A DNA stretch of 64,000 nucleotides from Pratylenchus scribneri (lineage: Eukaryota > Nematoda > Chromadorea > Rhabditida > Pratylenchidae). A model generated the notes under the pieces. It did not search any database. It was not told the DNA's origin and saw only the letters and a list, made by a program, of their open reading frames with translations. Numbering within the stretch: position 1 is the first letter of the stretch; each line of letters starts with the position of its first letter. The DNA lies in the NCBI GenBank assembly GCA_030063045.1, contig JAQSEB010000203.1, positions 372,001 through 436,000 of the forward strand. Direction: 5' to 3'. Below, piece after piece: positions 24,898-36,450 of the stretch. Position numbers and translations under genes: made by a program.

Positions 24898-26845
24898 TTA
24901 TTTTCTCTCTTCCTTCGCATCATTTTTATGGGTCATTGCTTCCTTTTTATTTATTGGAACAACTCGGAATATAGGTTTGCCATATTTTTTGCTAATATAT
25001 TGTGGGAGCTTCATTCCAATGGAAATTAACGGCCTTCGGATGAATTTTAGAAGACAAAATGTGCCAAAAATTACGACCAAAAAGTAGAACATTTTGCTGA
25101 AAAAATAAATAAATATTAAAAAATTAATTTTTTGATCCGGATTCCGGAATCAAGTGTACTTTTTGTTCCCTGGTTTTAAAAAATATTTTTCTGTTTAAAT
25201 CAAATAAGAGGGGTTATATGGACTTTTGAATATTTCATCCATTTTGAACTATGATTAATTTTTTTTTGATGCCCAACTTATCGCCGTTTATAACTCATTA
25301 GTCTCATTAAGGACTTGAATAAGCAGTTGTTGACTATCTAATAAAAATTAAATCTGCTTTAATTGATATCCTATTAGTGTATTTTCAATGGTAAGCTTTT
25401 TAGGGACAACTTCATCAATTCTTAACCAGAATAAAAATTAATATTCTTAAATAGCCCAAAAGTTTATTTTCTAATTAAATAACAAAATCATCAAAATTGA
25501 TTCAGTCTCCTTGGTCAAATTTTAGAGAAAATAAATTTTTCTCAGTCACAAGTTGAGGTCAAACTAATATGGATTTTAAAAGTGAGTTGTTTGTCAATGT
25601 TCAGAGATGATAAATTAACAAAAAAATTAGCAAGAACCGAAGTTGACTAACAGTCTCCCCCCTATCTCTTCATAATTTATATTATAAATTTTAAAAGGAG
25701 ATTTTTGCTTCCAATTTTTAAAATTTTCTTACTCTTTAAAATCAATGTGGTCAGTGACAATTGGAATGGAGTCTCGTAAACCAATTCGACGTTGCTCATT
25801 GTGAATTCGTTGGGTTAAAGCCATTGGCACAATGCGGAATGATTCATCCAATTGAACGTGAAAACCGGGCCCAGTGAACTGATTTTGAGAAGAAATTTAT
25901 GTATATATTTTTGTGTTTTTACCGGTTCTCCATTGATTACAGCGCCTGGACGGAAGAAGACGACAAGCATGTTCTGTTCCGTATAATGGAAAATATTGTC
26001 AACCTAGGTGAAAAATAAAATTAAAAAAATTATTTCCATCTATTCCATAACTCTACTTCATCTTATTAATTTTGTGAGCTCTTCCTTTTTTCGTTAATCC
26101 TTCCCCATTTATTTTTGTTATTATATCTCAAGAACTTCTTATTCGGAATGAATTTTTCCTTTTTCTCTTTTAATTTTTCTTCTTCAATTAATTATGAATA
26201 CATATATACTTTCCAAATTTTGTTACAATTTTCAGGACAATTATTATAATACGAATACGCATTCTTAACCTATATTAGGGTGACATAAGTTCTGATCCAA
26301 AAATATGGCGCAGGATATAAAAAAATATGGAAAAAATAAGTCAACATTTTTCAAAAATATGGCTTTTTTAAAAAGCTTAAAATTCCATATAAATTCATTT
26401 AAATATTTTTCCCTTTAAATTTTTCGATTGTTTTCACTTTCTTTAGTAATTTGTCATTACCAAAAATTGTCTCTTAGGGAAAAATTAGACAAAAATAGCC
26501 ATGCGGTGGAAAATTTTAGATAAACATGGTCTCACAGGAGAAAATATGCCCAATTTTCCAAAATTTCAAAAATATGGCAAAACATGGCGAGATAGTCAAA
26601 AATATGACAAATGCCATATAAATAGGGTAAAATGGTCACCCTGCCTATATTTTAAGAGGACAAACTTCTCCAGATGGCAAATAATCTTGCACGAATTGAC
26701 TGAATCTGATTGGTGGTTGTGCCACAATTTGTGCATGTTCAGGCCTCACACTGCTTTGTGGTCGAAATTTCCAGACCAAATAAAAATAAAGCAGAATTAA
26801 GCTGGCGGGAACAACAGTGATGATCAAATATAGAGCCATCTTCAT
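24898..26845 (-). CDS. Copy A, 3' half: FtsH extracellular-domain membrane protein
   Basis: The exons are 26845-26666, 26003-25923, 25878-25733 and 25096-24898, with consistent phases (201 residues from MKMALYL). They encode a membrane helix (LYLIITVVPASLILLYFYLV), a basic-Pro linker, QFVQDYLPSGE, VDNIFHYTEQNMLVVFFRPG, FTGPGFHVQLDESFRIVPM and a second helix. The pattern YL.(S/K)G.V....V......V...PG followed by ..FR......LG....... matches the FtsH extracellular domain of m-AAA proteases (AFG3L2/paraplegin). In those proteins it sits in the mitochondrial intermembrane space between two helices. The AAA+ and M41 parts are absent: the protein stops after the second helix with a Lys/Glu tail. The presequence exons are missing here. 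Their likely remains lie 6.5 kb upstream at 33407-34216, but the splice phases no longer agree. It may be an N-truncated gene or a decaying one. Confidence 0.6.
26277..26643. mobile_element. hAT-type MITE (367 bp) in an intron of copy A
   Basis: The ends read AGGGTGAC on the left and GGTCACCCTG on the right (inverted AGGGTGAC). The flanks are a perfect 8-bp duplication, CCTATATT, at 26269-26276 and 26644-26651. The left end lacks its first C. The interior is low-complexity with repeated AAAATATGG. No transposase. Confidence 0.85.
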
Positions 26846-27339
26846 TTTCCGAAATCCTGAAATAAAATAAAAGATCATATTATTATTGGAATAAATTTAA
26901 TTTACAAAAAATATGGCTGAATTTACATAAATTCTTTAGTGCCGAAAATATTATATTTTTTGAGGCCACTTGGCCATAACTAGGTAATTAGGGCTCAGGA
27001 TTAGGTTCAGGGTAGGATCGAATTAGGAGCTAGGGGTTAGGGATTCCTAAAGAAGTCTGATTAGGCCAAATTATATCGCCTCAAAAATATAATATTTTTC
27101 GACATAAAAAATTTTCGTCAAATTAATATTTTTTTGGAAAATTCCCAGAGTCACAATTTTTGGACCGAATTTTGAAAATCTTCTGAAAATTCACCGAATT
27201 TTCAAAAACAAAAACATTTGGGAAATGCACAATATTTTGGGAATTTTTTTAAAATGGCTTAAATTTCGAAAAGATATTTAAAATTCTTTTCATTTTCATT
27301 TTAAAAATCTAGTCAAAATCTATTGAATTTAAACATTTG

Positions 27340-27665
27340 TTTGAATTTTGAAAATAATTTAATAATTCTGAGCATTTTCAAAATCTTTTAGGACCATATT
27401 TTCAATATCATATTCAAAAAAGTCTGGAAAAATATTTTCAAAATGATAATCATTTTCAAAATCTTTTAGGACCATATTTTCAATATCTATTCAAAATGAG
27501 GAGGAAAATATTTTCAAAATTACAAATCATTTTCAGAATATTGCGAGACATTATTTTCAATATCTAGTCAAAATGGGGAGGAAAACTATTTTCAAAATTA
27601 CAAATCATTTTCAGAATATTGCGAGACATTATTTTAAATATCTAGTCAAAATGGGGAGGAAAAAT
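27340..27665. repeat. Degenerate tandem array, unit about 77-80 bp
   Basis: The block gaggaaaatattttcaaaa...ttttcagaatattgcgagac is present twice almost unchanged (about 27497-27575 and 27575-27655). It is preceded by two more diverged units containing cttttaggaccatattttca. It lies within the stretch that separates the two halves of copy A. Confidence 0.65.
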
Positions 27666-27857
27666 ATGTTAAGAATGAGGATTAATTTCAACAATATGTT
27701 GTTACCTATTTTTTAGTATATGATGAAAATGACCTCTATTATTAAAATATTCTTAATATACTACCTAAATTCATAATATTTTTACCTGTAATAATAAATT
27801 AAAATTTTTATTAAATACTTTATAAATAAATTAAAATTGCATTAAAAATATCATAAC

Positions 27858-30402
27858 TTAATCATGATCAAATGTGTTCATCGGAAAAACATAATTCTTC
27901 ATCTCACCATCATTGCCGTCGTATTGAACCATAAGACTTTTATAGTGACTCAATTGAATAAGATGAAGGTGAACTAAAAATTTGCATATGATTATTTCGA
28001 TAATTTTTCTATAAAATAAACCTGGCCATAATCCTCTTATCTACGAAAGAATTGTAATTTGCAATATAAAGCATTTTGCTGGTGTTCCATCCATTCAAGA
28101 TTTTGCTAGAATTTTGTCCGAGTAATTTATAAACACACAAATTGATTGCAATTGAGAATTCTAGAAGAATAAAATAGATTATTTATCTAATTTTTCAAAG
28201 CTCAATTTATTTTTCACCAAATTTATTGGAATTTTAATAAACTAATATATTAAATTTCATTTGCTCTTCTTAATTCTAGTCTTTATTAGATATTCAAAAT
28301 CTTCCTGTTTTGATTTATATTTTATTTTTCACAATTAAATCCATTTCAAATAAACATTCTCCTAAAAGCCAAATATTTTATCCATAAAACCTTTGTTTTT
28401 ATTATCCCAAAAAATTTTGTATACCCTCAAAATTTGTTACTCAATAACTAGCGTAACCAAAAAATCTTTAATATTTTTGGCCCAAAATTGAAAATACCTT
28501 GGATTTTCCGTAATGTTTAAAAACTTTAAGGTTCGAGTTATGTTAATTTTGATATTTGAAGAAATTAAAGGAAACCTGGACTTTTAATCCTGGTAGCAAA
28601 TCATCAGTGCAAATTTACAATTTTCCCATTTTGCAGCATTTTCAGCACCATTTCCAGTGAAGTGAACAAGATAAAATAATTTGAAAAATAAAAAATTTGT
28701 ATTATTTAAAAACTTACAATTACTTAAATCAATTAAGTTGAAGCCCATAATCTCGCTAAAATTTCTTATTGAAGGTCAATTGCAGCGAATTCTAAAATGG
28801 TTCTTCTTTCTTCCTTTTCACTTATCATTTGCTCATTAGGGAAGTTTGATCTTTTTAAATTATTGAAATTAATTATAATTTAGAATAAAATGACCTGATT
28901 AAATCTTGGTATCCTTGATCCACCATTTCCAATGAGAATTTAAAAACATCGCATAATATTGAGAATTTTTGATTGAGAATTTTTGCTTATATCACCAAAT
29001 TCTTGAAAATTTAGAGTTCTCATTCATTCTTCAATTTGTTTTAAAGCCGAAGGTGTATGTGTAATTTTTGCTCCAACAAAACTCTCAACTGAAGTTTAAA
29101 AATAAATAGTAAAAATAAATAAAAAAGTTACGAAAAAACAAGAATTAGAAATGGAAGAGCCATATTTTTTGCTGCAATTGACCAAATATAAATGCAGATG
29201 TGCTTTTTGGGTCCAATAGAATTCACTAAAAAATAATAGATTTTTATCAAATAATTGGAACATAAAAAACCTTAATTTCGCATTTTTGGAAAATATATGC
29301 CGGCATTCATAGAATTTCTGTGCTATGTTATCAGCAATAGCTTCAATGACCCGAACATAAAAATAAACAAAATTATTATAGTAATTAATATATTAAACCT
29401 TGAATTTTAGACTATGTATTTTGGGTCTTACTTCTCTTTTCGATAATTTCATGAATTTAGCCAAATTGGTCTAGAGTTCATCCCAGTCCGGATTAGTTTC
29501 ATCGGCACTAAATATTTAATAATTTTACTGTTTTTTTTAAAAAATCTTACTATACTTCTTATTAAATATCACCATCGAGCAAGAGTCCGATTCGAGTTCA
29601 TTGACTTCATCGATGTTCATAAAAATCAAAGAGCTGGTATCAGACATTCCATCTTCTTCTTTGATTTCATATATCATTTTGAATTTTTTATTTTTTAGTT
29701 TTAAAGATTCATTTTTTAAACCTTGAATTTCTCGTCCATCTCCATTGCAAATTTTCGATCCTGAAGATTTTCCAAATCTTTTATTGGGTTGGCGAGCATT
29801 CCATCCTTTAAATTTTTATAAGCTTTAGTGTTTAATTGAAATTACCTGAGAATTATTTTCGTTGCAGTCTTCTTTCTATGGTAGTTAGTGTCATAGAATT
29901 CCTTATCATCACTCGATTTGATGTTTTCGAAGACCATAAAATTTTTGTAAATATTTCTATTTTCTTAAACCTGCATATCCTCATATTCAGAGTTCCATTC
30001 GCAAGGCAATTTGTAAAGATTGTAGAAGATCAGACATGCCAGAAAAACATTGTTAAATTCAATTCTGGTTGTGCCTTCTTGGACAGCTGTGAAGACTTAT
30101 TGACTTAAAATCTTCGTTTAAAATATTTTTATATTACTAATTAAACCTGTTAATGTATTATGTTTGGACGCTTTCCTGTGACTCTCCTATGCTCTGAGAT
30201 TTTTGGACTATGGATGATTTGCAATCGCCATGAACGCTTCGAAATTTCCTGATCATCAGCAAGAATTGAGTAGCCACCAAATTTCGAACAGGAAGCATTC
30301 CTCCAAGATCAGGCAGAACATTCTCTGAATCATAAGCATTCTTTAATCTGTACTTACTACTTTTATTATGTTTAAAATTAAAAATACCTCAATTATATCC
30401 AT
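27858..30402 (-). CDS. Unrecognised multi-exon gene, partly degraded
   Basis: I do not recognise the family. Many short coding-like exons can be read on the minus strand. They begin near 30402 (MDIIE), then LKNAYDSENVLPDLGGML (30345 down), FNNVFLACLIFYNLYKLP (about 30070), DGMLANPIKDLENLQDRKFA (about 29800), KMIYEIKEEDGMSDTSSL (about 29680), VIEAIADNIAQKFYECRH (about 29345), VDQGYQDLIR, VHFTGNGAENAAKWENCKF (about 28665) and LNGWNTSKMLYIANYNSF. The last exon ends KNYVFPMNTFDHD at the stop 27858-27860. An in-frame TAG follows DETNPDWDEL near 29477, and the first two exons do not agree in phase, so it may be a pseudogene. Composition is ordinary for a soluble protein, with no signal peptide or clear membrane helix. 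It lies on the same strand as copy A, inside the gap that splits it. Confidence 0.4.
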
Positions 30403-30871
30403 GCTTAAATAAATTTTGACCAGAATTCTTTGATAGAATTAAAATTTGTCCGGAGAATTCAATTAATAGAATTTAATCTTTTATTTAGACTTCGAAAATT
30501 TTATTTCAATTATTTTTATTATTTGTTTTGTTTTTATCGATGTTGATATTTGTGAATTTCTTCCAATTCTCTGACTATGTTATCTCTCACTTTTCATGTA
30601 TGATTTATATAGTTATTATTTCTTATTAGCTCATAAATAAGATATTTTTGCAAAAATATCTACATAATAATTGCTTACTTGTTTTTTTGATACTTAAAAT
30701 TCTGAAATGTAAAATTATAATATTAAAGGTTATAAAACCTTTGTTTTTAATACATGATGAGAAAATTAATAAAATCGTATAAAATTTCTCAAATAAATAA
30801 TCTAAAATATTTTACAGTCTAGTTTAATTCTCTAAATATTTTGCAAATTCTAAAATGAAAAAAAGTGAAAA

Positions 30872-31556
30872 ATGTCAAAGACTGATAATGGAATTCTGAA
30901 CCAGCATCAAGACTCAGCTAGGTAAAAAATAAAATCAATATTTCAATATAAAATTATATTGTACAAACAGGTGAGAAAAATGATTTTGGCCAATAATCTG
31001 GAAGACTATGAAGAGGAAAATTCTGATGATGAAATGCAGGAAGAAGTACGCCAAGAATTCAAAAAGTTCGTTGCAACAAACTTCGCCGACCAATACGAAT
31101 TCATCATAGAAAGTCTTAAAGTAGGTAGAAAATATTGTAAAAATATTTCTCATTTTTAGAAGATCAGAGTGATTTGGTGCGCAAAATATTCGAGAAATAT
31201 CAAAAACGTACATTCAAAATTCTTCAAAGTTATGAGCAAAATGACCAATTCTATGATTTCGATCAACAATTCTCAGAAAGAAATTGCTGACGCGATCATA
31301 CTAATGGTGCAATATATGCCCTACATCATCAAAAACTTCAGAAGAAAGAAATGAAAATATGAGCCGCAAATCTACAAAAGAGGAAGTATAAATTTATATT
31401 TAAAATAACGATAAAAAAATAATGAAAATTTAGGAACTATTCAAAAAGAATTCCGTTATCGAGGTCAACAATGAAGAGCGCGCTTTGCAAGAATTTTATC
31501 GACAAGATGTGCAGCAAAAAAATTCATTAATTATCCTATGCAAAAAAAAATTATAA
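30872..31556 (+). CDS. Unrecognised small charged protein gene, frame uncertain
   Basis: Exons are at 30872-30922 (MSKTDNGILNQHQDSAR), 30970 to about 31122 (an acidic helix with DYEEENSDDEMQEEVRQEF), 31160 onward (DLVRKIFEKYQKRTFKILQ) and 31435-31556 (ELFKKNSVIEVNNEERALQ). The third exon is coding-like in the frame reached from the GTAGAA donor, but it meets a TGA near 31288. The alternative frame is open but less protein-like. Overall it is Glu/Lys/Gln-rich and probably helical. No family is recognised. It lies divergent to the 27.9-30.4 kb gene, within the 6.5 kb that splits copy A. Confidence 0.4.
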
Positions 31557-33406
31557 ACAAGAATTCTCAGGTTTTTTATTTAAAGAATAAAATATAAGAA
31601 TTTTTAAGAAATATTCGCAAAATTTATAGGAGTTTTGAACAATTATAACAATGCTCAAGGAAAAAGAAAAAAAGAATCTTTTTTCATGGCAAAAACTTTT
31701 TTGCAATGCAGGTTTCTTTTCATTTTCTTCCAATTTTATGGCAATAAAAATTTATAAATTTCAATTTGTTTAACTTTTTAAGAAATTAAAGGTTTCCACG
31801 AATTTAAAAAAAACTAAGAAAGATTTTATGGATAATTTTAGGTTTTTATAAAATATTTTTAGAAAAAGTTGGATATCAAAATTTTAAAAATTTAATGATT
31901 TGAACATAAAAATTTAATAAAGACTCAAGTAAACAAGAGTAAATGAAATGTAAAACTTTTTTCTAAATTCTCAATAAAATTAGTACTGTGAAAAAAAACC
32001 TTAGATTGAGCTTTGGAAAATTGCTTAAATAACCTTAATCTATATTATATGTCTAGATCTTTCAATAAACATTGTGGAAAAAGTCTAGCAAAATCTCTTG
32101 GATGTATTGAACGGCGTCAGATTCAATTTATTGACACATAATAAGTCTTAGCCAAATGATAAGAATATGGCCAGGTTTATTTGATAAATTATAAAAAAAT
32201 ATTCATATGTAAATTTTTAGCTCGCCTTCATCTTCGATGGTATTGTGGCCAAAGAATGATGTCTCAAATGGACTGGGAAGACGATATAAAGAAAAATGTG
32301 TTTTTTTCTGATCGATGAATAAATTTGATCATGTTTAGGTTTTTAATGAGAATTCTTTTATTAAATTATTAAAATTGTAATTTCATTCTAACAAATAGAA
32401 ATTTAAGTAACAAAATTTTGGAATAAAAATCTTTATTTAAAAAACACTTCATTTCAATTAAAAATATTGTCAATTCTCATCTATTTAAAATCTGATAAAC
32501 AAATTCTGGCTATAATTTCAATTTTACATTTTTTATTAATGATTTTAATTTCTCCTATTTAAAGGAGAAAAAAACAAATTTTGAAAATATTCTAAAAATT
32601 TATTAATTTTTGAAAAGATTTTTGGTAATTTTTTTTCAAAAAATTTTGAAAATTTTTTAGAAAATGATTGTGAATATTAAATAGTTTTTCAAAATATTTT
32701 TAAAATCGTATCCATTTTAAGGAGCATTTTGGGTCATATTTTCAAAAGATTCTGAAAAGGTATATGAAAATAGTTTTCAAAATTATTAAATTCTGAAAAT
32801 ATTCCTAAAATTTTGCTATTTTCAGAATATTCTAGAAATTTATATATTTTCATTTTATTTTGAAAATACGAATAATTGTGAGTAGATTTTTTCCTATTAT
32901 TTTCAAAATCTTTTGAATTTATTTTGACCTTGAATTTTCAGAATTTTACTCATTTTAAAAATATTTTGACAATTTATATCTTTTCAAAATATTTTGACAA
33001 TTTTCTCATTTTTACAATATTTTGAGAATTACATCAAATTTTCAACATATTTTTGCATCTATTTTTTTTGTGACTCCGGGTTAATATTATCTCTCAAATT
33101 TATATCATTAATAGCTAATAATAAAATAATCTGCTCTTTAATTCAATATAAAAATTATCAAAATTTGCTCAGTTCTAAATAAATTAGTATAACTGGCACC
33201 AAGTTGGGCCAATCTATATAGGTTTTAGGGACAAAATGTATTATGTCATATTTTTTATAATATTTTTAGACGCTAATTTTTAAATAAAATTCGGCAATGA
33301 CTTCAAAGAATTTTAAATAATTAGAAATCCTTTTAAAAATTAAGCATAAATTATTTTTAAATTACCGAATATTTTGATCATTCTCAATTCATCCTTATGC
33401 ACAAAC
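31557..33406. other. Low-complexity AT-rich stretch, no gene seen
   Basis: 32550-33060 is dominated by variants of ttttcaaaatattttgaaaat, similar in style to the array at 27.4 kb. No coding frame or RNA gene was found. Confidence 0.4.
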
Positions 33407-34216
33407 ATTTTCATTTTTATCATCGTTTTTTTCGTTTTCTTCTTCCGTCCAACCAAGGGTTTCGGTTTGTTCAATTTTATAGCCGCTTTTTGCATATTCA
33501 TTGTTGAAATTTTTTATGAGCTGTTTGAATAGGCGATCATCCATTTCTTTTTTGGCCTTTTTTTCCTTCCCCAAACATTCGACAAATTTCGCTTTGAATT
33601 TGGTTGCCAATTGTTGTGGATCCATTTTTTCCGCATCATCCTTTTCATTTGCCGAATATCGAAGCCCGCGGGAATCTAAAAATTTTTAATTGAAAAGACA
33701 ATTAAATTTCCGAAAAAAACTTGAATGAAAATGTTTAAAAAGGTTAACATTTTTCAGTACTTTGTCCTATGACCTATAAACATTATAATCAATTATAATT
33801 ATAAGCAGAGTCCTGCATGAAAAAAAAGTGCCAAAATAAAAATATGCAATTTTTCGGTTTTTATTGCATTTTTGAAGGACAATTTTTACCAAAAAAAAAA
33901 GGCGAAAATATGCGAAAAAAAAGTTAGCCCTAAAATGATATGTCATAAAAAATTCATTTATGTAATGTACCCAGAAACCCATTTAATGTTTAAAAAACGG
34001 ATAAATATATCAAATTAATGAACTTTTTTGAACTAATTATTAATTTGTTTATTAAATTTCTAATAAATTTAAAAATTTACGTATAAGAATGCATTTTTTA
34101 TTGGCCATATTATCCAAGAGAAGGCAGCATTTTGCATTGTTTGTTGTTTTCATTGAATGAAATGCTCGAAATGGATGGCAAAAAAACAGTAAATTGCAAT
34201 TTCGTTGGTAGAACAT
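33407..34216 (-). pseudogene. Copy A, 5' half: presequence and linker exons without a body
   Basis: The first exon (to 34081) keeps the family block MFYQRNCNLLFFCHPFRAF, with the same donor and phase as copies B, C, D and F. The 5' part holding the usual MYCLLK start is lost. Exon 2 (33675-33407) encodes HSRGLRYSANEKDDAEKMDP, then a charged helical region ending YAKSGYKIEQ, the family's conserved linker. After NDDKNEN it meets a stop within a few codons, and neither nearby donor joins copy A's membrane exon (26.86 kb) in frame. The two halves look like one gene broken by the intervening 6.5 kb. Confidence 0.5.
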
Positions 34217-34433
34217 TTGTTGCTTTGGTTGACAACTTCCTGAATTTTTGTATTATTTAGATCTTATTGAAAAATTAAAAAAAAATAAAAAGTGGAATTC
34301 CATTAAATAAACAAATAAATAAATAATCATTAATGTGTTAAAAAATAAAATAAATTTTATAAATAATGCAAAAATTTCTTAAATAAAAAATCAAAATAAA
34401 TTAATCCATCAACAAAGTTTTATTCTTCCATTT

Positions 34434-36188
34434 TTATTTTCTCTCTTCCTTCGCATCATTTTTACGGGTCATTGTTTCTTTTTGATTTATTGGAGCCACT
34501 CGGAATAAAGATTTGCCGTATTTGTAGCAAAGAAATCGGCAAGTCAAGAACACTATAAAATACAAAAGAAGAAATGTGCCGAAAATTGAGGCAAAAAAGT
34601 AGAACGCTTTTCTGGAAAAAAAATAATATAAAATTTGTTTTTCAATGAACTTTAATTAAGTCCTAGCTTCGTGAAGTTGCTTTTGGCTCGTATTTCCGCC
34701 ACTTGCGGACGAAACGGTTTGATGACGCTGACGGTAAAATTGATGCGGAATTGTTTATGCCATTTTATTTGCCATAAAATTAGCTGCAAAATGACATCAA
34801 AAGCTTTGACCATTATTGAGTATTCACCGAGTTATGGCCAAAAAAAACAATTTTAATTAAACTAACGATTTTTTGGCCATAACTCGGTGAATGCTCAATA
34901 TTGGTCAAAGCTTTTGATGTCATTTTATAGCTAATTTTATGCCTAATTAAATGATATAAATAATGCCACAGCAGTTTTACCACGATCGGCACCAAACCGT
35001 TTCATCCGCAAGTGGCAGGCGGCTAACCTTATGTATAGTAAAAGAACCTCCTAGAATGTCTATTTTTAATTAACTTACGTATTGAAATCAACTTGGTCAG
35101 TGATAATTTGAACAGAATCGCTTAAACCAATTCGACTTTCCTCATTTTGAATTCGTTCGATTAAGGCCATTGGCACAATGCGGAATGATTCATCCAATTG
35201 AACATGCAAACCGGGTCCATTAAACTGAATTTTGGTATAAAATTGTTAATTTATTTTGTATTTATATTAGTATTTATTTACTGGTTCATCCTTGTCATTT
35301 GCAGAATTGGGGGAGGATGAGTTTGTCGTGATTTCTTCTATCTCATTAGTCTCCTTGTTTATCCTGTACCGAAGTCCGCGAGAGTCTAAAAATTCATATT
35401 GAAACAATGAATTTAAAAAAAAAAATATTGAATAAAAATGTTAAAAAAAGGGGTTAAGTTTCATTAGTATTTTTAACCTAAACCAAAAAACCTTATACTT
35501 AAATAAACCAAAAAAAGGTTATATTTAATCGATTGATCTCATCAATACACATCATTTGATAATGATTTGGCATAGGTTTAATCAATCGGTTTAAATCGTT
35601 TAATACCTTATAATTTTTACCAAAACCATGACCAAATTATATGATATTCGATGCGTCTTAACGAACTCTCTCCATTGTCATATATATGGATTGTGAATTA
35701 GGAAAAATCTTGGTTTTTGTCAGGTCTACATCCGTGGTGTTAGGGGATATCTGAGGTGATTTTCACCCATCATATCCATTAACCTATCTTGAATGAAGAA
35801 TTACCTTAACTTAAACCTGATGAACTTATAGGGGGGAGGGGGGGGGGAAGACTCTTTACTTTCCAAAAAAGCGGATGTAAACTCGACAAGTAGCCAAATC
35901 TTCCTCAAACCATTACTTTATATACCTTTAAATGACAAAAAATTTACCAAAATTTGTTTAATTAATTTTCAGAATAAATTTACGTGTAAGAATGCATTTT
36001 TTATTGGCCACATTATTGAAGAGAAGGCAGCATTTTGCATTGTTGATTGTTTTCATTGAATAATGTGCTCGAAATGGATGGCATAAAAACAATAAATTGC
36101 GATGATTTCTATGGTAGAGCATTTGCTGTTGACTTTGGCTGGCACTTCTCAAAAAATTGGTTGAAGAAATTTTTAGAAGGCAATACAT
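34434..36188 (-). CDS. Copy B: family member with core exons deleted in frame
   Basis: The exons are 36188-35984, 35385-35282, 35224-35079 and 34611-34434, giving exactly 211 codons including the stop (210 residues). The first exon (205 bp) is the shared presequence-like region (MYCLLKISSTNFLRSASQSQ), rich in Ser, Arg, Asn and Leu and poor in acids, as expected for mitochondrial import. Exon 2 starts HSRGLRYRINKETNE and ends NDKDEP, a fusion of the linker start with the last residues of the usual core exon. The charged linker, first membrane helix and the YLPSGE/HYPEQ core are therefore gone. FNGPGLHVQLDESFRIVPM, the second half of the FtsH-like domain, follows, then a C-terminal helix and the ETMTRKNDAKEERK tail. 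Every phase agrees despite the deletion, so a protein could still be made. It may act as a short variant, or be functionless but intact. Confidence 0.65.
34698..35017. repeat. Foldback element (320 bp) in an intron of copy B
   Basis: Both ends read GCCACTTGCGG, and the arms of about 150 bases are imperfect reverse complements, sharing for example AAAATTAGC and ACATCAAAAGCTTTGACC. They meet near 34855. No target duplication is clear. It would form a long hairpin if transcribed. Confidence 0.8.
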
Positions 36189-36450
36189 TTTGGACCTCGG
36201 ATTTTGCAGAAAATACCTAAAATTTTAATGATTTTTTAAATAAACAAGTAAAAAAGTAATCAAATGAATTAAACAATGTGAAAAAATTAGAAAAAAGAAA
36301 TTTTAAATAATAAAATTTATACAATGGAAAAATTAATAGCAATTTTTTGTACTTCCAATTTAATTGATAAATATGATAAATGATATTTAATCCATCAAAC
36401 CAACAAAATTTGCGAACTAATAATAAATTTTGTTTCGCTTTTTTAGACAT

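Noticed and set aside
26277..26643. Helitron or solo LTR for this repeat
   Set aside because: Terminal inverted repeats with an 8-bp duplication fit hAT, not Helitron (no duplication) or LTR (4-6 bp, direct repeats).
29836..30108. A 90-codon plus-strand frame
   Set aside because: Its antisense has better coding character and splice sites; this frame has no family features.
31286..31292. TGA read as selenocysteine in the 30.9-31.6 kb gene
   Set aside because: No partner motif or clear SECIS-like hairpin downstream, and the frame itself is uncertain.
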